DNA of 64,000 bases, taken from assembly GCA_963970005.1 (NCBI GenBank), contig CAXAMN010021696.1:891907-955906 (forward strand), in the 5' to 3' direction. This document shows positions 1-12,575 of this stretch, in pieces (the first letter of the stretch is position 1; the number at the start of each line of letters is the position of its first letter). This DNA comes from Durusdinium trenchii. Taxonomy: Eukaryota; Sar; Dinophyceae; Suessiales; Symbiodiniaceae. Below the pieces are notes generated by a model. It saw only the letters and a program-made list of their open reading frames with translations, was not told the origin of the DNA and did no database searches. The position numbers and the translations under genes were made by a program.

Positions 1-120
1 ATCACCACCTTCATCACCACCATCAGTCGCCATCATCACCACCATCTCCACCACCATCATCATCATCGTCCACCACCAGCAACACCTTCACCAAGACCTC
101 CACCCACCACTGCCACCACC
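1..120. repeat. CAC/CAT-rich low-complexity tract
   Basis: Irregular trinucleotide-rich sequence made of CAC, CAT and CCA units runs from the window edge to about position 120. No gene is seen in it. Confidence 0.7.
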
Positions 121-684
121 GTGTTTTTTACGTTCCATGTGGGTCTCTTGCGGGGCATAGATGCACAGTGGTCGTCCGTCGCTGACAAACAACTCAAACA
201 GGTCACCCATCGAACAAAAAAATGCGATGGAGCAACGACACCAGCGGAAGTGCAATCCTTCGATTTTAGACAATTTCAAGTGGTGAACATCCAGATTTCA
301 AACCTGTCAGTTGTAGGCTGGAAACAGCTGGGGCTGACTGGGAGTTCTCGCAGATGGAGATTTTCTCAAAACACATTGAACCACTTCTCATTGTTTTGGC
401 ATGATCGACAGAATCTCGAGTTTCAACTTTTAAGATGTTTTGATCGAATTTTACCTGTAACATGTCGTATATTTTAGATTTATCCCGCTCACTTATTCTC
501 AATGACAGGGGAACCTTACACAGGTTTTCCTCCGCACACAGGAACGCAGTACAATTTGATGTTTCTTTGCACTAACCGTTTGCACTATCTTAGTGCCATG
601 TGCACACTCATCATGAATCGTTTTTTCATACCTCATCATGCATGGCCTCATCCTGCGTCCTTCCGATCGCACGCACGGTGCGAG

Positions 685-3600
685 GAAAGATCGTCTTTGG
701 TGATCCTCGAAAGCGAAGGAAGCTGGACCAGGTGCCTGGTCCGCAAGGCTTGCAAAGCAATGGAAAAAAACACCGTGAAAAACAGGTTAACTAGAAGCGA
801 TGGCCTCCAACCTACTAGCGGTGGGCGATGGCCTATTGTTTCATTTTTGGACCCAACAGAAGTGTGAAGAAGGGAGGACTCAGAGGTGAAGAAATCATGC
901 TTCTTTGCCCAGCAGCTTTGCGTGGGAAAACATGCATCGGAGTTCGAGTGTTCAACCCGAAAGCTGATCAACTCCGATTTCTTTCCCCCCAAACCAGGGT
1001 GAATGAACTGGCTTCTGCTTGTCACACACCACCTGCGGATTTTCGTGGTTCTTGTTCTCCCCTTGTGGGGTGTGGAGTTGACCTCGTTTTGGTGTGAAAT
1101 CCTCAAAGCAAGGGTTGTTCCGGATTGGTATGAGCATCAAGGGTGATTGGACTCTTAGTGCCGCACAAAAAAAACCTGCACCGCCACCGCCCCGTGGCCG
1201 GGTTCCGGCGGGTTCGGGATCGAAGGCGACGCACATGGCCATTCTGTGGGCCATTCTGCAGAAGACCCTGGCTTTCATGTTGCAAGGCGGTGGGTGTGGG
1301 GGGCAAGGTGCTGGAAGGGCTGGGAGACTGAGATGAAGACTGGGAGACTGAGATGGAGGGAAGTGATCAGGGAGATCTTGGGGGGTTTTGGTTGGATTTT
1401 CTTCGGAGGTATGACATCCAGACATCCACATTCAACTCACAGATGCCTACAGGCAAAAACCACCTCAAGGGGGGGGAACAGTTCCAAAGAACTAAAAACT
1501 AAGGGACTGGACACCCATGCCGACTTGCTTGGGTCTTTCCGCCGACCCAAAGACCAGACTTCTCCGAAGCCCCGGAGGGTCGAAGCGTCCGAGGTCATGG
1601 GACGATCGTGTTGGACGTGCCACTCTTGCTGAAGTTCCCGTTGCTCCGACGTCTCTGCCTGTCGGCGGTCTTGGTGGTCGTGCTGCTCCTTGGACATCGT
1701 TAAGGACTGTTCGGGTCGATTCGGGCGGTTCGAATTTGGAAGTGGGTGTTTGGCATTGGTTTGAGGGTGAGGTGGGGAGCAAAGCTCTACGCTCCAAGCA
1801 CCGGTGCTCGCTCCAAGCACCGTCCGGAATTGCTTCGCATCTTTGGGATGCGAAACCGTGCGGTTAACCAGAGCCATAGCCTTCAAGCTCCCTGAAGTGC
1901 CGTTTCGCGCCGTTTCCCATTTTCCAGGTCGAGTCTTTTGAACCTCCACCTGGATCTTCCAACTGTGCAACATTTCGGCCTTCTCATCCCAAAAACCAAC
2001 CAAGTTCAGCATAATGGGGCGACTCCATGGTCTCAGATCAAGTCGACTGTGTTGGGTCCGCTTTCCTCACTTGTGTTGGGCGGCTGTTGGGAGCGCAAGA
2101 CGTTGGAAGACGCTTCGTCCATGGCGAACATGGGCGAACATGGGGTGTGTGGAATCAAGCTATCAAGAGTCTGCGTGGTTGTGCGACTCCAGGCCATCCG
2201 AAGATGGGAGTCGGACACCTCGTGGAACTGGTTACAAGTCACATGAAGCCAAGCGAACAAGCGAGAAAGGCAAGCATGTAGATAGACATCGTGACATGAC
2301 ATACAGCTCTTAGAAGGACTTCAATCAGTGGGGGTCGCATACGTAGACTCTTCAAACCAAAAATCCTAGTTGTTGTCCAACTGCATCAACTGGAGGTGGT
2401 GAAGCCGCTCTGACCCGCTCAGGGGTGTGATTCTGACATATTTGCCTAACAACATGCTTGTGTCACGCGCGCATTCCCCATGAAGAAGAGCGTTGGGACT
2501 GGTCCCAACATGTCCCAGCACAATCCCTGCCAGCACCACCCTCTTTGGGGTGGTTTCTAGACCCCACTGATTGAACTGTGTGGTGCTGGTGCCTTGCTCT
2601 CCTTGTTTCTTTTAGGACCGGTCCCAGCTGCTCTCCTTGCTTTCCGTTCAGCGCACCGAGGTCGCCCGAGGTGCAGCTGGCCAGGCTCATGTCGCGCAAC
2701 GGGCTCACCCAAGAAGAGGCCGAGCGACGAGACTGTGCCGGCTCGGACTGGGGCCGCCGGGCCGCCGGGCTCGGACTGGGCCGTGGAAGGTGGTGAGTGG
2801 TGTGGTGAGCTCCATTGGTTCCACTCAAGAGAGCGAAGCTGTTGGGGGTTTTGGGGTTTTGCCCCATAGCTGCGAGGCCCTAGGCTGTTGTTTTTCTTCT
2901 TTGAACTTCGGGAGTGAGGAACTGGTTGATGTTGGAGCTGCGCCATAGTCAGGACGAAGAATGTTCCGGGTCGAAGAATGTTCCGGGTCTTGCGACCATG
3001 GATCTGTTTTCTAGAATCCACTCCCCAAACCCACCAATCGCGAACACGTCTCTGAAAGAAAAGCTGACACTTCAGACTTCGGATCTCCCTCAACAAAGTC
3101 CATTCGAATCGCCGCGAACACGTCGCGAATCGCCGTGTGCATCGAAACAAAAACACGACCGAGCGTCCGCGGTGGCATCCATCGCCGGTGGACTCACGGT
3201 CGCTCGCGGTCTGGGTCTCCATGCTCCGGGTCGCAACCGGTGGGGGGAAGGATCTCCGGGACCAAACGCGCCAGGCGAGTTGTGCAGGTCTCGGTTCGGA
3301 AGCGATGTTTCAAACGGTGGGGGGAGGGTCTGATGTGCCCGGAGGTGATTTTTTCATGAGTGCGAACATGATAACAGCTCTGGTTTTTGGTGTTCCAGGC
3401 GTATATTCTGATGTGCCCAGGAATGGGTCGGAAAATCATGGACCTGCTATAGGAAAAGGTTGGCGACTTTGGGTTTGTTCGAGCTCGAGCTGATATTTTC
3501 TTTGGTTCTGGTTTGTTTTTTTCCTCTGGCTCTCGTTTGGTTTTTGAAAGAACACGAATCCACATGGTGACCTGACGCTGGGGCATATTTTAGCCAGAAA

Positions 3601-4604
3601 ACACCAGATCAGTCTTCTGAGGCTTCTGGTAGAATGAGCAGAATTGGGAGGACGTTTGGCCACTTCAATCCTCAAAGCCGTCATTTGGAGGCGGAGAAGA
3701 AGATCGCTTCGCAGCTGTCGGTGGCGGAGCAGCGGAAGTTGGCCGATATGGTCATTGAGAACAATGGCGACCTGGTGATGGAGTCATGAAAAGGAACATC
3801 CCAGGCAGCCACTACCCTAGCCTTCAAAGACCAAAGACAAAAAGGTTGACCTGGTTGTCGTGTGTTTTTTTTTTTTTTTAAATAACCCGTGTGCACAAGG
3901 GTTGTTCGGTCAGAACCATTCAATCAATAGTGGCCCAGGAATTCTACCCAGGATGATCACTGTCTTCACCCTGATCATCCAGGTTTTCCTTTGGTTTTGG
4001 AAGTGTTTGGGTTTCCCCTGGGTCCCTCCGTGCTTGGTCCATGTTTGTTGGAGTGGCCCCCGAGCTGCATTCCACTATAAGAGAGGTAGTGTGTTCCTTC
4101 TTGAAGAACGTCCACCCCCGTTTTGCAACATTCCATAGCTGGCTCCATCGGTTTTTCATTCCACACGTCCGACCGACTGGACTGGACAACAACGCTCACT
4201 GCGCTCACCCGGATTGCAGGTAGTACCTGGACCGAATGTGAAGCTCCACACCGTGGCCCGATGTTTTTGGGATCGAAAAAGAGACGACTTCTCTGAGAGA
4301 ACGAGGGAAGTAAGGGGGGCCAAGAACTGAAGAGAAGTATCTCTCCAGGTCGGGGGATTTGGGTTCGCCTCGGGCACCTCGGGCACCTGAAATAGGCTCG
4401 TAAAGTGGAACCGCCCCTTTTTCCACGTGGCCCGGGCATCTTCCGACCTTTGAAGGCACCTTGGAGGAGCTGGATGCTTCGGTGCGTGCCTTTCAGCGCG
4501 CGGCGCCCAGCGGCTGGCCACTGAGCTGGACCTGCGGCAGCCTGGCGACGGCGGGCGGCTTGGGTGCGGCGGCGGGAGTGCAGGCCGGGGGCGAAGACAG
4601 GTGA
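685..4604 (+). CDS. coaE: Dephospho-CoA kinase (six exons, 5' end missing)
   Basis: Phosphorylates the 3'-hydroxyl of dephospho-CoA with ATP, the last step of coenzyme A synthesis. Six exons join in phase: 685-731, 1226-1286, 1594-1684, 2661-2730, 3703-3766 and 4456-4604. In order they show KIVFGDPRKRRKLDQ (the family's 'ivF.d...r..Le' block), THMAILWAILQKTL, TIVLDVPLLLK, PEVQLARLMSRNGLTQEEA (the Q..RL..R.gls.eeA lid motif), IASQLSVAEQRKLADMVIE and NNG-TLEELDASVRAF. Donors are GT, GC, GC, GA and GC; acceptors are AG, five of six followed by G. The usual PLLFE reads PLLLK here. The P-loop exon (GxxGxGKS) is not visible in 1-684 and probably lies upstream of the window. The reading frame ends at TGA 4602-4604 after an Ala/Gly-rich tail; an undetected 3' exon could replace that tail. 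Assignment is secure; exact borders are inferred. Confidence 0.85.
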
Positions 4605-4843
4605 AAACGAGACAAGGACTTTGGGGTGGCCGCAGATTCAAGTTGGTTGTTGGTCAGTTGGTTGGTTGGTTGGTTGGTTGGCGGATTCAAGTTGGGTTTG
4701 GGTGGTTTGCCAATGACTTGGGTGGATTGTTTTGGAGACAATCTTCACTGAGGGTCACTGGGACTACAATTTGAGCCGTACTCCGTTTGTCATCTTTTTT
4801 GGGGGTCACTTGAAAGGACCAGGGAATGATCATTATGAGTGAA

Positions 4844-4947
4844 CCCTAAGAATCCTTGGGCTGTCCATGGCAGGGGTCGGACCCGACACCTTCGCAGGGG
4901 TTTGGACCCTCAAAACCCTAAGTTTTTGAGGGCCCGGATTCTGAGGG
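4844..4947 (+). mobile_element. MITE-like element, copy 1
   Basis: A 104-bp segment bounded by inverted ends CCCTAAGAATC and GATTCTGAGGG (one mismatch). Its interior matches, in reverse complement, the segment at 61026-61126, including CCATGGCAGGGGTCGGACC and a GAGGGCCC block near the end. It has no coding capacity, so it would be non-autonomous. It lies just downstream of the kinase reading frame. Confidence 0.65.
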
Positions 4948-5536
4948 AAAGGAACATGATTTATTTCATTTGTCACCTGTCTCATGGTACTTGCTTGCTT
5001 GTTTCAGAGTCCTCCGCACCCCAGGCTGGCCTCTCCTCCACAACGGGTTGCCTTTTGGGCTTGTTGGGAGCTGCTGCTGCAGCCTTGTGCCGGTGAAAAG
5101 GGAGCGGAGGAAGAGGAAACCGAAGCAAGAGGGGTAGAGGAAGGAATTCACGCGCATGAAGGGGGGCCAATATAGAATTTACTATAGCTATAGAGAATGA
5201 ATGGACATGAGTCACCCACACATAGGCTAATAGCCACAAAGTTAGAGATCTATTGATCTATGGATTTCTATGGCTGGTGATGATCGAAAAGGCCACCAGC
5301 TGCAAAAAACAGCAGTGATTGAGCTGGCAATAGCTCAAAAATCAGACTTACGGAACACAGACTTTGGTTCTGCCCGAGATGTTTCTCCTTTCTGAAACTT
5401 GGACCGACCCAGAGATCCTCACATCCAGCCATCGTCTGGACATCGCCATTTGTGGCTCCACTCCTCCAGTCGACCGCCCCAGCCAACGCCTTGGTTTCGG
5501 TCGAGCGAGCGAGTCGGCACCGGCAGAGCCACCCAG

Positions 5537-5608
5537 GGTGTGTGCCTGGTGGAGATGGCTCTAAAGGACGGTGCTGAGGTGCCCACGGGCCATGTGACGG
5601 CCATGTGA
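5537..5608 (+). CDS. Candidate terminal exon, unknown product
   Basis: After ACCCAG the frame reads GVCLVEMALKDGAEVPTGHV and a few more residues to a TGA at 5606-5608, with mostly G or C at third positions. No family is recognised and no partner exon was linked. Confidence 0.3.
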   Translation, partial: GVCLVEMALKDGAEVPTGHVTAM

Positions 5609-6724
5609 GTGCTGTGTGGCGAGGGGGTGAGATACAACAGCTGATAGGCTGATGGGGCCGTCTTTTTTGTTCGGATGAGGCAGCCATGGAAGGATCAGTT
5701 TGGAGCCGGCGTGGTTAGAATTGGGCCTTTGGAAGCGTGAGAAGTCCTTGGAAACTCATACTCGAGCCAGCTCCCTGAAGCAGGATGTGTTTTTTTTTCC
5801 TTTTTGTGTTCATTCTCGAGCTTATGGAGCTCAATTGAAAGGCTACTATTGGCAAGATCTCCACTGTACAAATCAAAACACATTAATCTTAGTTGATTAC
5901 CATTGATTCTAATTGGGATCATTGGGAAAACACACGAATGGTACATACAATTGGAGATAAATGGAGAACGTATTGAAACCACATGCACACATCATCCACA
6001 TCTCAGAACATTCAGTGCCACCTTTTGCTGCTCACTTCCTGTGATATGCCTCTGGGGCAGGGATAGCCTTGATGAGTGGCCTTAGGCCATCAATCACCTC
6101 TTCAGCTATTACCCCAGGTTCCAGGCTCATTCGGTCACACCACCTGCGACTTTCCTGCCTGCTTCACCAGTGACCCGAAGGTGACCCGTTGGTGACCCGC
6201 ACGCTTCGCGCTTCGTAGGCTGCCTACCAGAAGCTGCGCCGCTTTGAGTTGAAGGGCACGCAAGTGTCGTGACGCGGCGGCACGTTTCGGGGTGGCGAAC
6301 GCGACGATCGGGGCCAGAGGCCAATATGTGTGCCCAGGTGGGGCGGTTGGGTGCCTCCTGGTAACTCGAAGCAGTGAGGTCTCTCAGAAAGAGGTCAACG
6401 TCGACCGAACACTGACGGCTGAAGCCAAAAAGCAACCCAAAAGCTCTGATTTTGGAAGCAGTGCTTTTGAATGCCTTTGGTATCTTTTTGTTCTACACCT
6501 TTGGGTCCCAAGTTCCACTCTTCGCTTGGGAGCAGCATCTGGTCCCGCCGAGTTCACGGCTTCACTCCCCACAAACCCTGGACGAATCACCCACGAAACG
6601 CTCGAGACTCGTGGTACGTCAGTTCGACCGAAACGCTGCACGACACGTGGTGCGTTTCGACCCACGTTCGCACCGTTCGTTCTTCGCGGGAGTTCGCACG
6701 ACGGGTCGCTTCGACGCCAAAGAA

Positions 6725-6848
6725 AGAAGGAACACCTCGCAAGGTCGACCAGGAGGTCGACCAGGCCTTATGAGGTCGACCAAATGAGCATGACAATGCA
6801 TGACACATATATATATATATTATATATATATATTATATATATATAGCT
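6725..6848. repeat. AGGTCGACCA triplication and TATA microsatellite
   Basis: Three copies of AGGTCGACCA-like sequence lie at about 6742-6782, followed by (TA)n tracts at 6807-6845. Nothing coding is seen. Confidence 0.7.
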
Positions 6849-7312
6849 GTTTGAGGCGATCCAACCCCCAAAGCAACCTCCTTCGCCTTTTGCGGTCTTC
6901 TTCAGCCTCTCCCTGCCGGCGCTTCACGTGACCGTCAGTGGCCAGGGTGGATTGGAGCACCATGGCCAAGACAGAAATGGGTCCGGCCACCTGTGACGTT
7001 TCGAGCGGAACCCGTTGAAAGGGAACGGCTGGGGCACCGCTGGGAAGACGCCAAGACGCCAAGTCGCTGCTGTCTTCCGTGGTCATGCGCAGAACACCAG
7101 ACGGAAGATGGAATGCACCCCGCTGACCGACGATCCCTGATGGACCCTGTGAAACACCACTGGTTGTGATATTTTGGAGGAAAACACTCTTCCACGGAGC
7201 CGTTCGTTCTTGTCTGGGTCCATGGTCAGTGTTCGAGTCCGGGTCTCCGAACCCAAGACGACGACGTGATCAGATGGACCTATGAAGCAGAAGTGAACCA
7301 GGACCATGGTTC
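6848..7312 (-). CDS. Candidate two-exon gene fragment, unknown product
   Basis: The main exon (7146 down to 6848) begins after CACAG and stays open for 99 codons, with stretches GPSGIVGQRGAFHLPSGVLR and VAGPISVLAMVLQSTLATDG and then a strongly basic, Arg-rich end. It finishes at CA before a GC donor (GCTATA). An upstream exon starts at 7312 after CGAG and reads VLVHFCFIGPSDHVVVLGS before a probable GA or GT donor near 7210-7200. Third positions are GC-rich and borders resemble those of the recognised genes. I do not recognise the protein. The phase between the two exons is not proven, so they might belong to separate models. Confidence 0.5.
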
Positions 7313-7319
7313 CTCGAAG

Positions 7320-7690
7320 AAGACACATGTGCTTGCGTTTATTTATCTGAAGAGGAGGGGCCCATGGTGCGGACGGTGGACGACACCTCAGATAGGATGT
7401 TGAATGGGTCCGGGTGTGGTGTCAGTCAGAATTCTTGTCACCGTCGTCAGGATCTGTAATCCAACCACTCCGATTGGATTCATTAGATATACTTCGACAG
7501 CTTAGCTAACCCTCAGTTTGCTGGCTTGTTCTCTCCAGAAGTTGGTGGCGATTCCCATGGGTGTGTGAAACTTTAGCTTCTCTCTAGACTATTCTTTATC
7601 GGGACTTGCTGTTCACTCAACAGCAAGCATCGTCTTCGTTTCTCGCGCAGTGTGCAAACCTCGCAGTGCAAACCTCGCTCTGGCAACACC
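7320..7690. other. Non-coding stretch
   Basis: No convincing exon, repeat or RNA feature was seen here on either strand. Confidence 0.4.
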
Positions 7691-8371
7691 TGAATGCTGT
7701 ACTTAGATGTACTTAGCCCAAATGCTCGTCTTTGTGGAGATGCACAAAAAACCCGTGCACGGAAAACCCCGCAGTTTTCAGAAGACGCACGATGGGTATG
7801 TCTGTCAGAACAAAATCAATTCCAGACAATGGCAGGTGAACCTCCTCCTGTTTTCTCTGTATTTTTGCCCAGCCCCAAGAACCGCAAACCTTCCTGTTTG
7901 GCTTCCTGGCCCGCCGTTGATTGAGAGCCTGAATCCCGAAGCATCATTATTTGACGAAGGATTCTACACGACAAAACCAGCTTCGTTTCTATTTTTTGTA
8001 ATTGGTCTTCCCGGAAGGCAGTCCGGGAGGGAGCAGTTGTCTTCCCGGAAGCTCTTTGCCGTTATCATGCCGGGTAACCCGCGGGTTTCTGAGGGTAGGT
8101 TGGTCTAGTGGAAGGTGGAACAAACATCCATCATCGGTTCATCATGACCCGGGTACACTCCCTGAACAAATCATAGAAGTGGAGTAAGTTCACCAGCTGT
8201 CTGGTATTAACGTGGTCATCCTTTCGGGCCATGCCATCCACATAACCACGATGATTCAGGGAGTTCAAGACTTAAGTTAAGATTAAGACTGGCCATATCA
8301 AAACCATAACAAAACTGTAAAAAAACTCAACCCCTAAAACTGGCCTGTTACATGTTTAGCCAGTCAGAAAG

Positions 8372-8512
8372 TTAAGACCTCCCAGAGTCTTGGGTCCCCT
8401 CTTTTGGTCCGCAGTCACGATGAGAGACAGCGGACCGGCGGAGTGCCGTCCCGGTCTCGGAGGCATGTGCAAGAAGCGGCAAGAGCCAGAGAAGCCAGAG
8501 GATGTCCCACCC
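8372..8512 (-). CDS. Candidate terminal exon with hydrophobic stretch
   Basis: The minus strand reads WDILWLLWLLPLLAHASETG and continues to a TAA at 8374-8372. The start resembles a membrane helix followed by a polar tail. No acceptor was pinned down and an overlapping plus-strand frame is also open, so confidence is low. Confidence 0.28.
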   Translation of the reverse strand, partial: GWDILWLLWLLPLLAHASETGTALRRSAVSHRDCGPKEGTQDSGRS

Positions 8513-9637
8513 AGGACATGGTTGGGCACCGGAAACCACAGGTGCTTGCTGGATGGTTTAGAGGATGGGGATTTGGTGCACGTTGGAGGTCCAGAGAACC
8601 ATCCCAATCTCTCTGGGACATCTTACTGCAAGAGGTTCTTTCTTCCAGCGTGACTAGATTCATTTCCACCAACTCAGCCTTCACATGCGGTTCTCGGCAA
8701 TATGCCAAAGGCCATTTTTGGCAAAGCCATACCATTAATCACCATTTGGGAATCGAGCCCACAGTCTTGAAAGGGGTTGGTATAGTTCTATTTGCCATCA
8801 GTGGTTCTTTTTCTCCAGGAGCTTCAAAGAGCATGCTACAGAAGAGCAGCTTGTCCTTTGAGCGTCCATGAAGCCTGTGGGCTCACGAAGCGAACGAGGT
8901 CTGTTGTCGAACGGGCTTTTCACATTCACAAGGTCTTGGTCGAAACGAGGAACTGCATCGAAAGCGATGGGATGAAGTCCTATAAGTCATGTAGAGATGG
9001 ACTATGACAGGCATTGACTCTTGACTCTTTTGTTTGATTGTTCATTTTGTGTGGGTTTTTATATGGGGCTGATGTTCCGGAAATGTCCCACACCCGGCAT
9101 TCGAGTTTTTTTTCGGCCGGGCTGTGCCTTGAACGGGCTGTGCCCCTTCCGTCTGTGCAAACAGACGGGTTATACAACCGAAGCAGCAGATGTGAGATGA
9201 CACTTTTTTTCAGAGCTCAATTCTGTTCTCAATGAAACAGTTAGTTTTTCAGATCTGTCTTGTGAACGTATTCTGTTCAATTCTGTTAGTTTTTCAGATA
9301 CGGTCACAAGAAACTAACAAGGCAGAAAGTGGACAACTCGACTAACTAACTAGGATATTTTTGTTGCCTCACATAGAAAGCCTTGCAAGGCAACATCAGT
9401 TTGACTGTTTCCCGAGACTCCCCAAGTAGCTGTTTGCAAGGGAGTTGATCGAACCTGTGAGCTCTACAAGTTGGGGTGCACCACAGTTTGGTCCCTTTTT
9501 TTTCGGTGTTTTCATCTCCCTGGTTTTGGTGCAACTTCTATAGAAAGGTGGACCCTAGTAGATGATGTGGCTCTGGGACATGGCGCCCCGCCACCTTTTT
9601 CACCGCGGATCAAATGCACAGATTCCTCTATGTTCAG

Positions 9638-9718
9638 GACGTGTTTGGCCAAGCCCTAAGAAGGTGCCAATCTCGAATGGCCACCGGGCCCAGGTCCTTG
9701 GGCTTCCGCCTGCACCAG
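9638..9718 (+). CDS. Candidate internal exon
   Basis: A 27-codon segment with AG before GAC and CAG before GT at its end reads DVFGQALRRCQSRMATGPRS. Third positions are mostly G or C. No family is recognised. Confidence 0.33.
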
Positions 9719-9879
9719 GTGGGAGACCCAGTGGCACACGTGGGGCGTTTGGGGCGTTTGGGGCGCGGGGTTGGTGGCGGAGCGTTTGCTTCCTGTTTAT
9801 ACTTCACCAACGGCGTGCTTGCGACACCAATTCGGTGGGCGAGAGTGGAGAATAATCTGGGAACTTCGCTGGACATCGA

Positions 9880-9995
9880 GTGGTTTACGTTTTGTATGAT
9901 CAACTCCCTTTTGACCTACAAGTTTTTACCTACTTGTTGTACGATCAACTTGCTTGTTGTATGATCTCAACAACTTCCCTTTACTTGTTGAGGTC
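9880..9995. repeat. Degenerate short repeat
   Basis: Imperfect repeats of TGTATGATCAACT, CTACAAGTTTTTACC and TACTTGTTG alternate here. No gene is seen. Confidence 0.5.
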
Positions 9996-10696
9996 ATGTT
10001 CTGACCTTAAGGGTTATGGCAACCACCCAAGCGCTCTGAAGCTCTCCACCCCGGGCTGGTTCCGATCACCTCGAGGGTATCGGCCCAGGTGGTCAGCATC
10101 TTGAACCTCAAGGGCGCAGCTCAGGTGCGGAGCGCAGTCCAATCCGAGACCATCCGAATGACCCATCCACGGGTGGCTCTCTCCTCTCTTCCAGTTGGAT
10201 GGAAATGGGCTGCTCTCTATCCAAGTGTAGTGCTTGGTTTTGGGGCCATCTGGCCATGTAGGTCGACCGCTCTCCCCCCATGCGGTCGGGACGCGATCTC
10301 GGGGGTGAAAAACCCTCGCTGTAAACCATCATGGAAGTGGAAAACCCACCGGTTTATAGAGGAAACAACCGCCGTCCCCCAAATGTCCACCGGTTTCAAA
10401 CCTTGCTCCCGTGTGTCATCAGCGAATGCGGCTACGTTCCCTTCGTCACTCAGCTACGTTCCGTTCGTAGCGTCCGATTCGGACCGCGCTGCGGTGACTA
10501 GGGCGAGATGCCCTTTGACGGTGACGGTGATTCCGTTCGGTAAGACTGCGACCCCTGGAAGTCAAGTCAACCATTTAGTTCAATGGTTGATTTGGTTTTG
10601 TACCCTTAGTAAGGTGGTTCGGGATTCAGGCTACAAAAAACAATGGTTCGACTTCGAGGGCTACCTTTTTCGATGTTTAACACACCCCAAATGTCC

Positions 10697-10804
10697 ACCT
10701 GCTTCCCGGTTTGCCTTTCAACCCGGCCCTTCGCCAGTTCAATGGCTGCACGGCGACGGTGGTCGGCTTCCGCCCGGAGCGTGTGGAGGTTGAAGTGGAG
10801 GCGT
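10697..10804 (-). CDS. Candidate internal exon, basic helical segment
   Basis: Starting after CATGAG on the minus strand, the frame reads HFNLHTLRAEADHRRRAAIE and continues with ELAKGRVERQTGK. Third positions are strongly GC-biased and the segment is predicted helical. The donor is not fixed. The protein is not recognised. Confidence 0.4.
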
Positions 10805-10984
10805 CTCATGCGGCGAGGACCAGTGGAGTTTCCGGTGGTTTTGGTGGAGGGGAGACCCCCCAAAAACCCGAAGGCGTGGGCTTTGTTCGTTCGTGGATGT
10901 TGGACTCTGGCAGCTTTTTTTGGGCGGTTGAGGCTATCAAGACTGGAAGACGAACTCAACGAATAAGGAGCCTCCGCTCTCCTT

Positions 10985-11063
10985 CACCACCACCACCACC
11001 ACCACCACCACCACCACCACCACCACCACCACCACCACCACCACCACCACCACCACCACCACC
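10985..11063. repeat. (CAC)n microsatellite
   Basis: About 26 uninterrupted CAC/ACC trinucleotides. It opens artificial poly-Pro, poly-His, poly-Gly and poly-Val frames that should not be taken as coding. Confidence 0.95.
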
Positions 11064-12289
11064 TGCAAGGACCCAAAACAAAATCGACAACAGCCACCCT
11101 CCGAATGGGTTGCTGCGTCGTCTAGCCACTCGGGCCGTTGTTCGTCCCGTTCCCGTGGTTCGTCCCGTCCGGCCATCCGTCGTCCGTCGTCCGTAGGTCG
11201 GTGGTGCCAAGAAGACCTTGGCGCTGAAGCCTGAAAACTTGCTGGATGCTACAAGCCAGACAGGCCAGTTGCTGGGACGGTTGCTGGGACGGGTGGTTGC
11301 TGGGGGGACGAGTGAAGGTGTCTTAAGTGTTTGTTTTTTTCCTTTTCACCTGTTTCAAGCAAGGTAAAGATGTTCCACCCTACAGGCCCTGTGAGAAGTA
11401 CACTCCCTGAAGTTTCTTCATGGTTACGTGGCATGGCCCCGAGTTCAGAAGATCATGAGCTTTCAGACCAAACAGGTGGCCACTTCCAACATGACTTGGA
11501 CCTGGCGTGTCTACTTGGGACCTTGGACGTCTCGCTCAGCTCCACCTCTCGCCGTCCACGAAGCCGAACGAGATCCGAGCGACGGAACAGGTCGACTCCT
11601 TGGCCGAAGCCGACGGGTTTGGTCGAACTGGAGCCGACTCCGACTATCGACTCCCAGTCCTTCGTGCCGTGACGTCCTGGACCGTTTGGGTCACGTCGGG
11701 GATCTGGTCCGCCGTGACGGCACCGACGCACCGTTTGGGGGCGCAGGAAGTGCCGAGAAGGCGGAGGAGTGCACGACCCGGGCCATCGACGACCGTGCTG
11801 GGAAGTCGGGTCGGGACCCGGGTCGTCTGGACCGGTCGTGGTCCGATGAAGCGGGGCTGCCGGAGTTTCCTGCCGTAAAGACCGATTTGGGGATCTCCAT
11901 CCCCTACACATCCAACGACGCAGTTTAACTTGAATGTAGGAAATACGACGGAGTTTTACGGCATCACATTTTATTCGACGCTCAGAAACTTCGAGGAGAC
12001 AGTTTCGTTAAACGTTTCGTTAAAACATGTTACAGTTATATATATATATGTCTTTAAATAAGTCCTGGCAGCACATTTTTCAACCAAAAAACAAGTTCAA
12101 TAGCGCCTTTTTACCTGCGCCATGCCTTGTAAACATCCACACGTGCCAATCTCTTCTTGGCAATTGCAAGCTTCACGCTAGCAACTTTCACTGCACAGTC
12201 ACGCTAGAGTCACGTTCGAGTCCAAGTTTTTTGTATAAAAAACTGGCCTCTTGAAAGTTTTTGTTGAAAAAAACTTCGAGTAAGGGGGG

Positions 12290-12383
12290 AATCACGCTAC
12301 AGTCACGCTACAGTCACGGTAGAGTCACGCTACAGTCACGGTAGAGTCACGCTACAGTCACGGTAAAGTCACGCTACAGTCAC
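12290..12383. repeat. 11/22-bp tandem repeat
   Basis: Alternating units GTCACGCTACA and GTCACGGTAGA repeat about eight times. Two further degenerate units lie at 12190-12220. Confidence 0.85.
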
Positions 12384-12479
12384 TGATAAACAACATTACC
12401 ACCGAAACGCACACGTGCTGCCAGGAATTTGTTGCAATTTCATTATATATGTATATACAACACCAACAAGTTAAGTACG

Positions 12480-12575
12480 ATAAAAAACTTAGGAAAAGAC
12501 GATAAAAACTTTCAGGTGACAACAAGTTAAGTACGATAAACACTTAGGAACAGTCGATAAAAACTTGCAGGTGAC
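12480..12575. repeat. Imperfect direct duplication
   Basis: The block AAGTTAAGTACGATAAA...CTTAGGAA...CGATAAAAACTT...GCAGGTGACAA occurs twice side by side, with small changes. The stretch 11940-12840 is AT-rich and shows no convincing exon. Confidence 0.6.
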
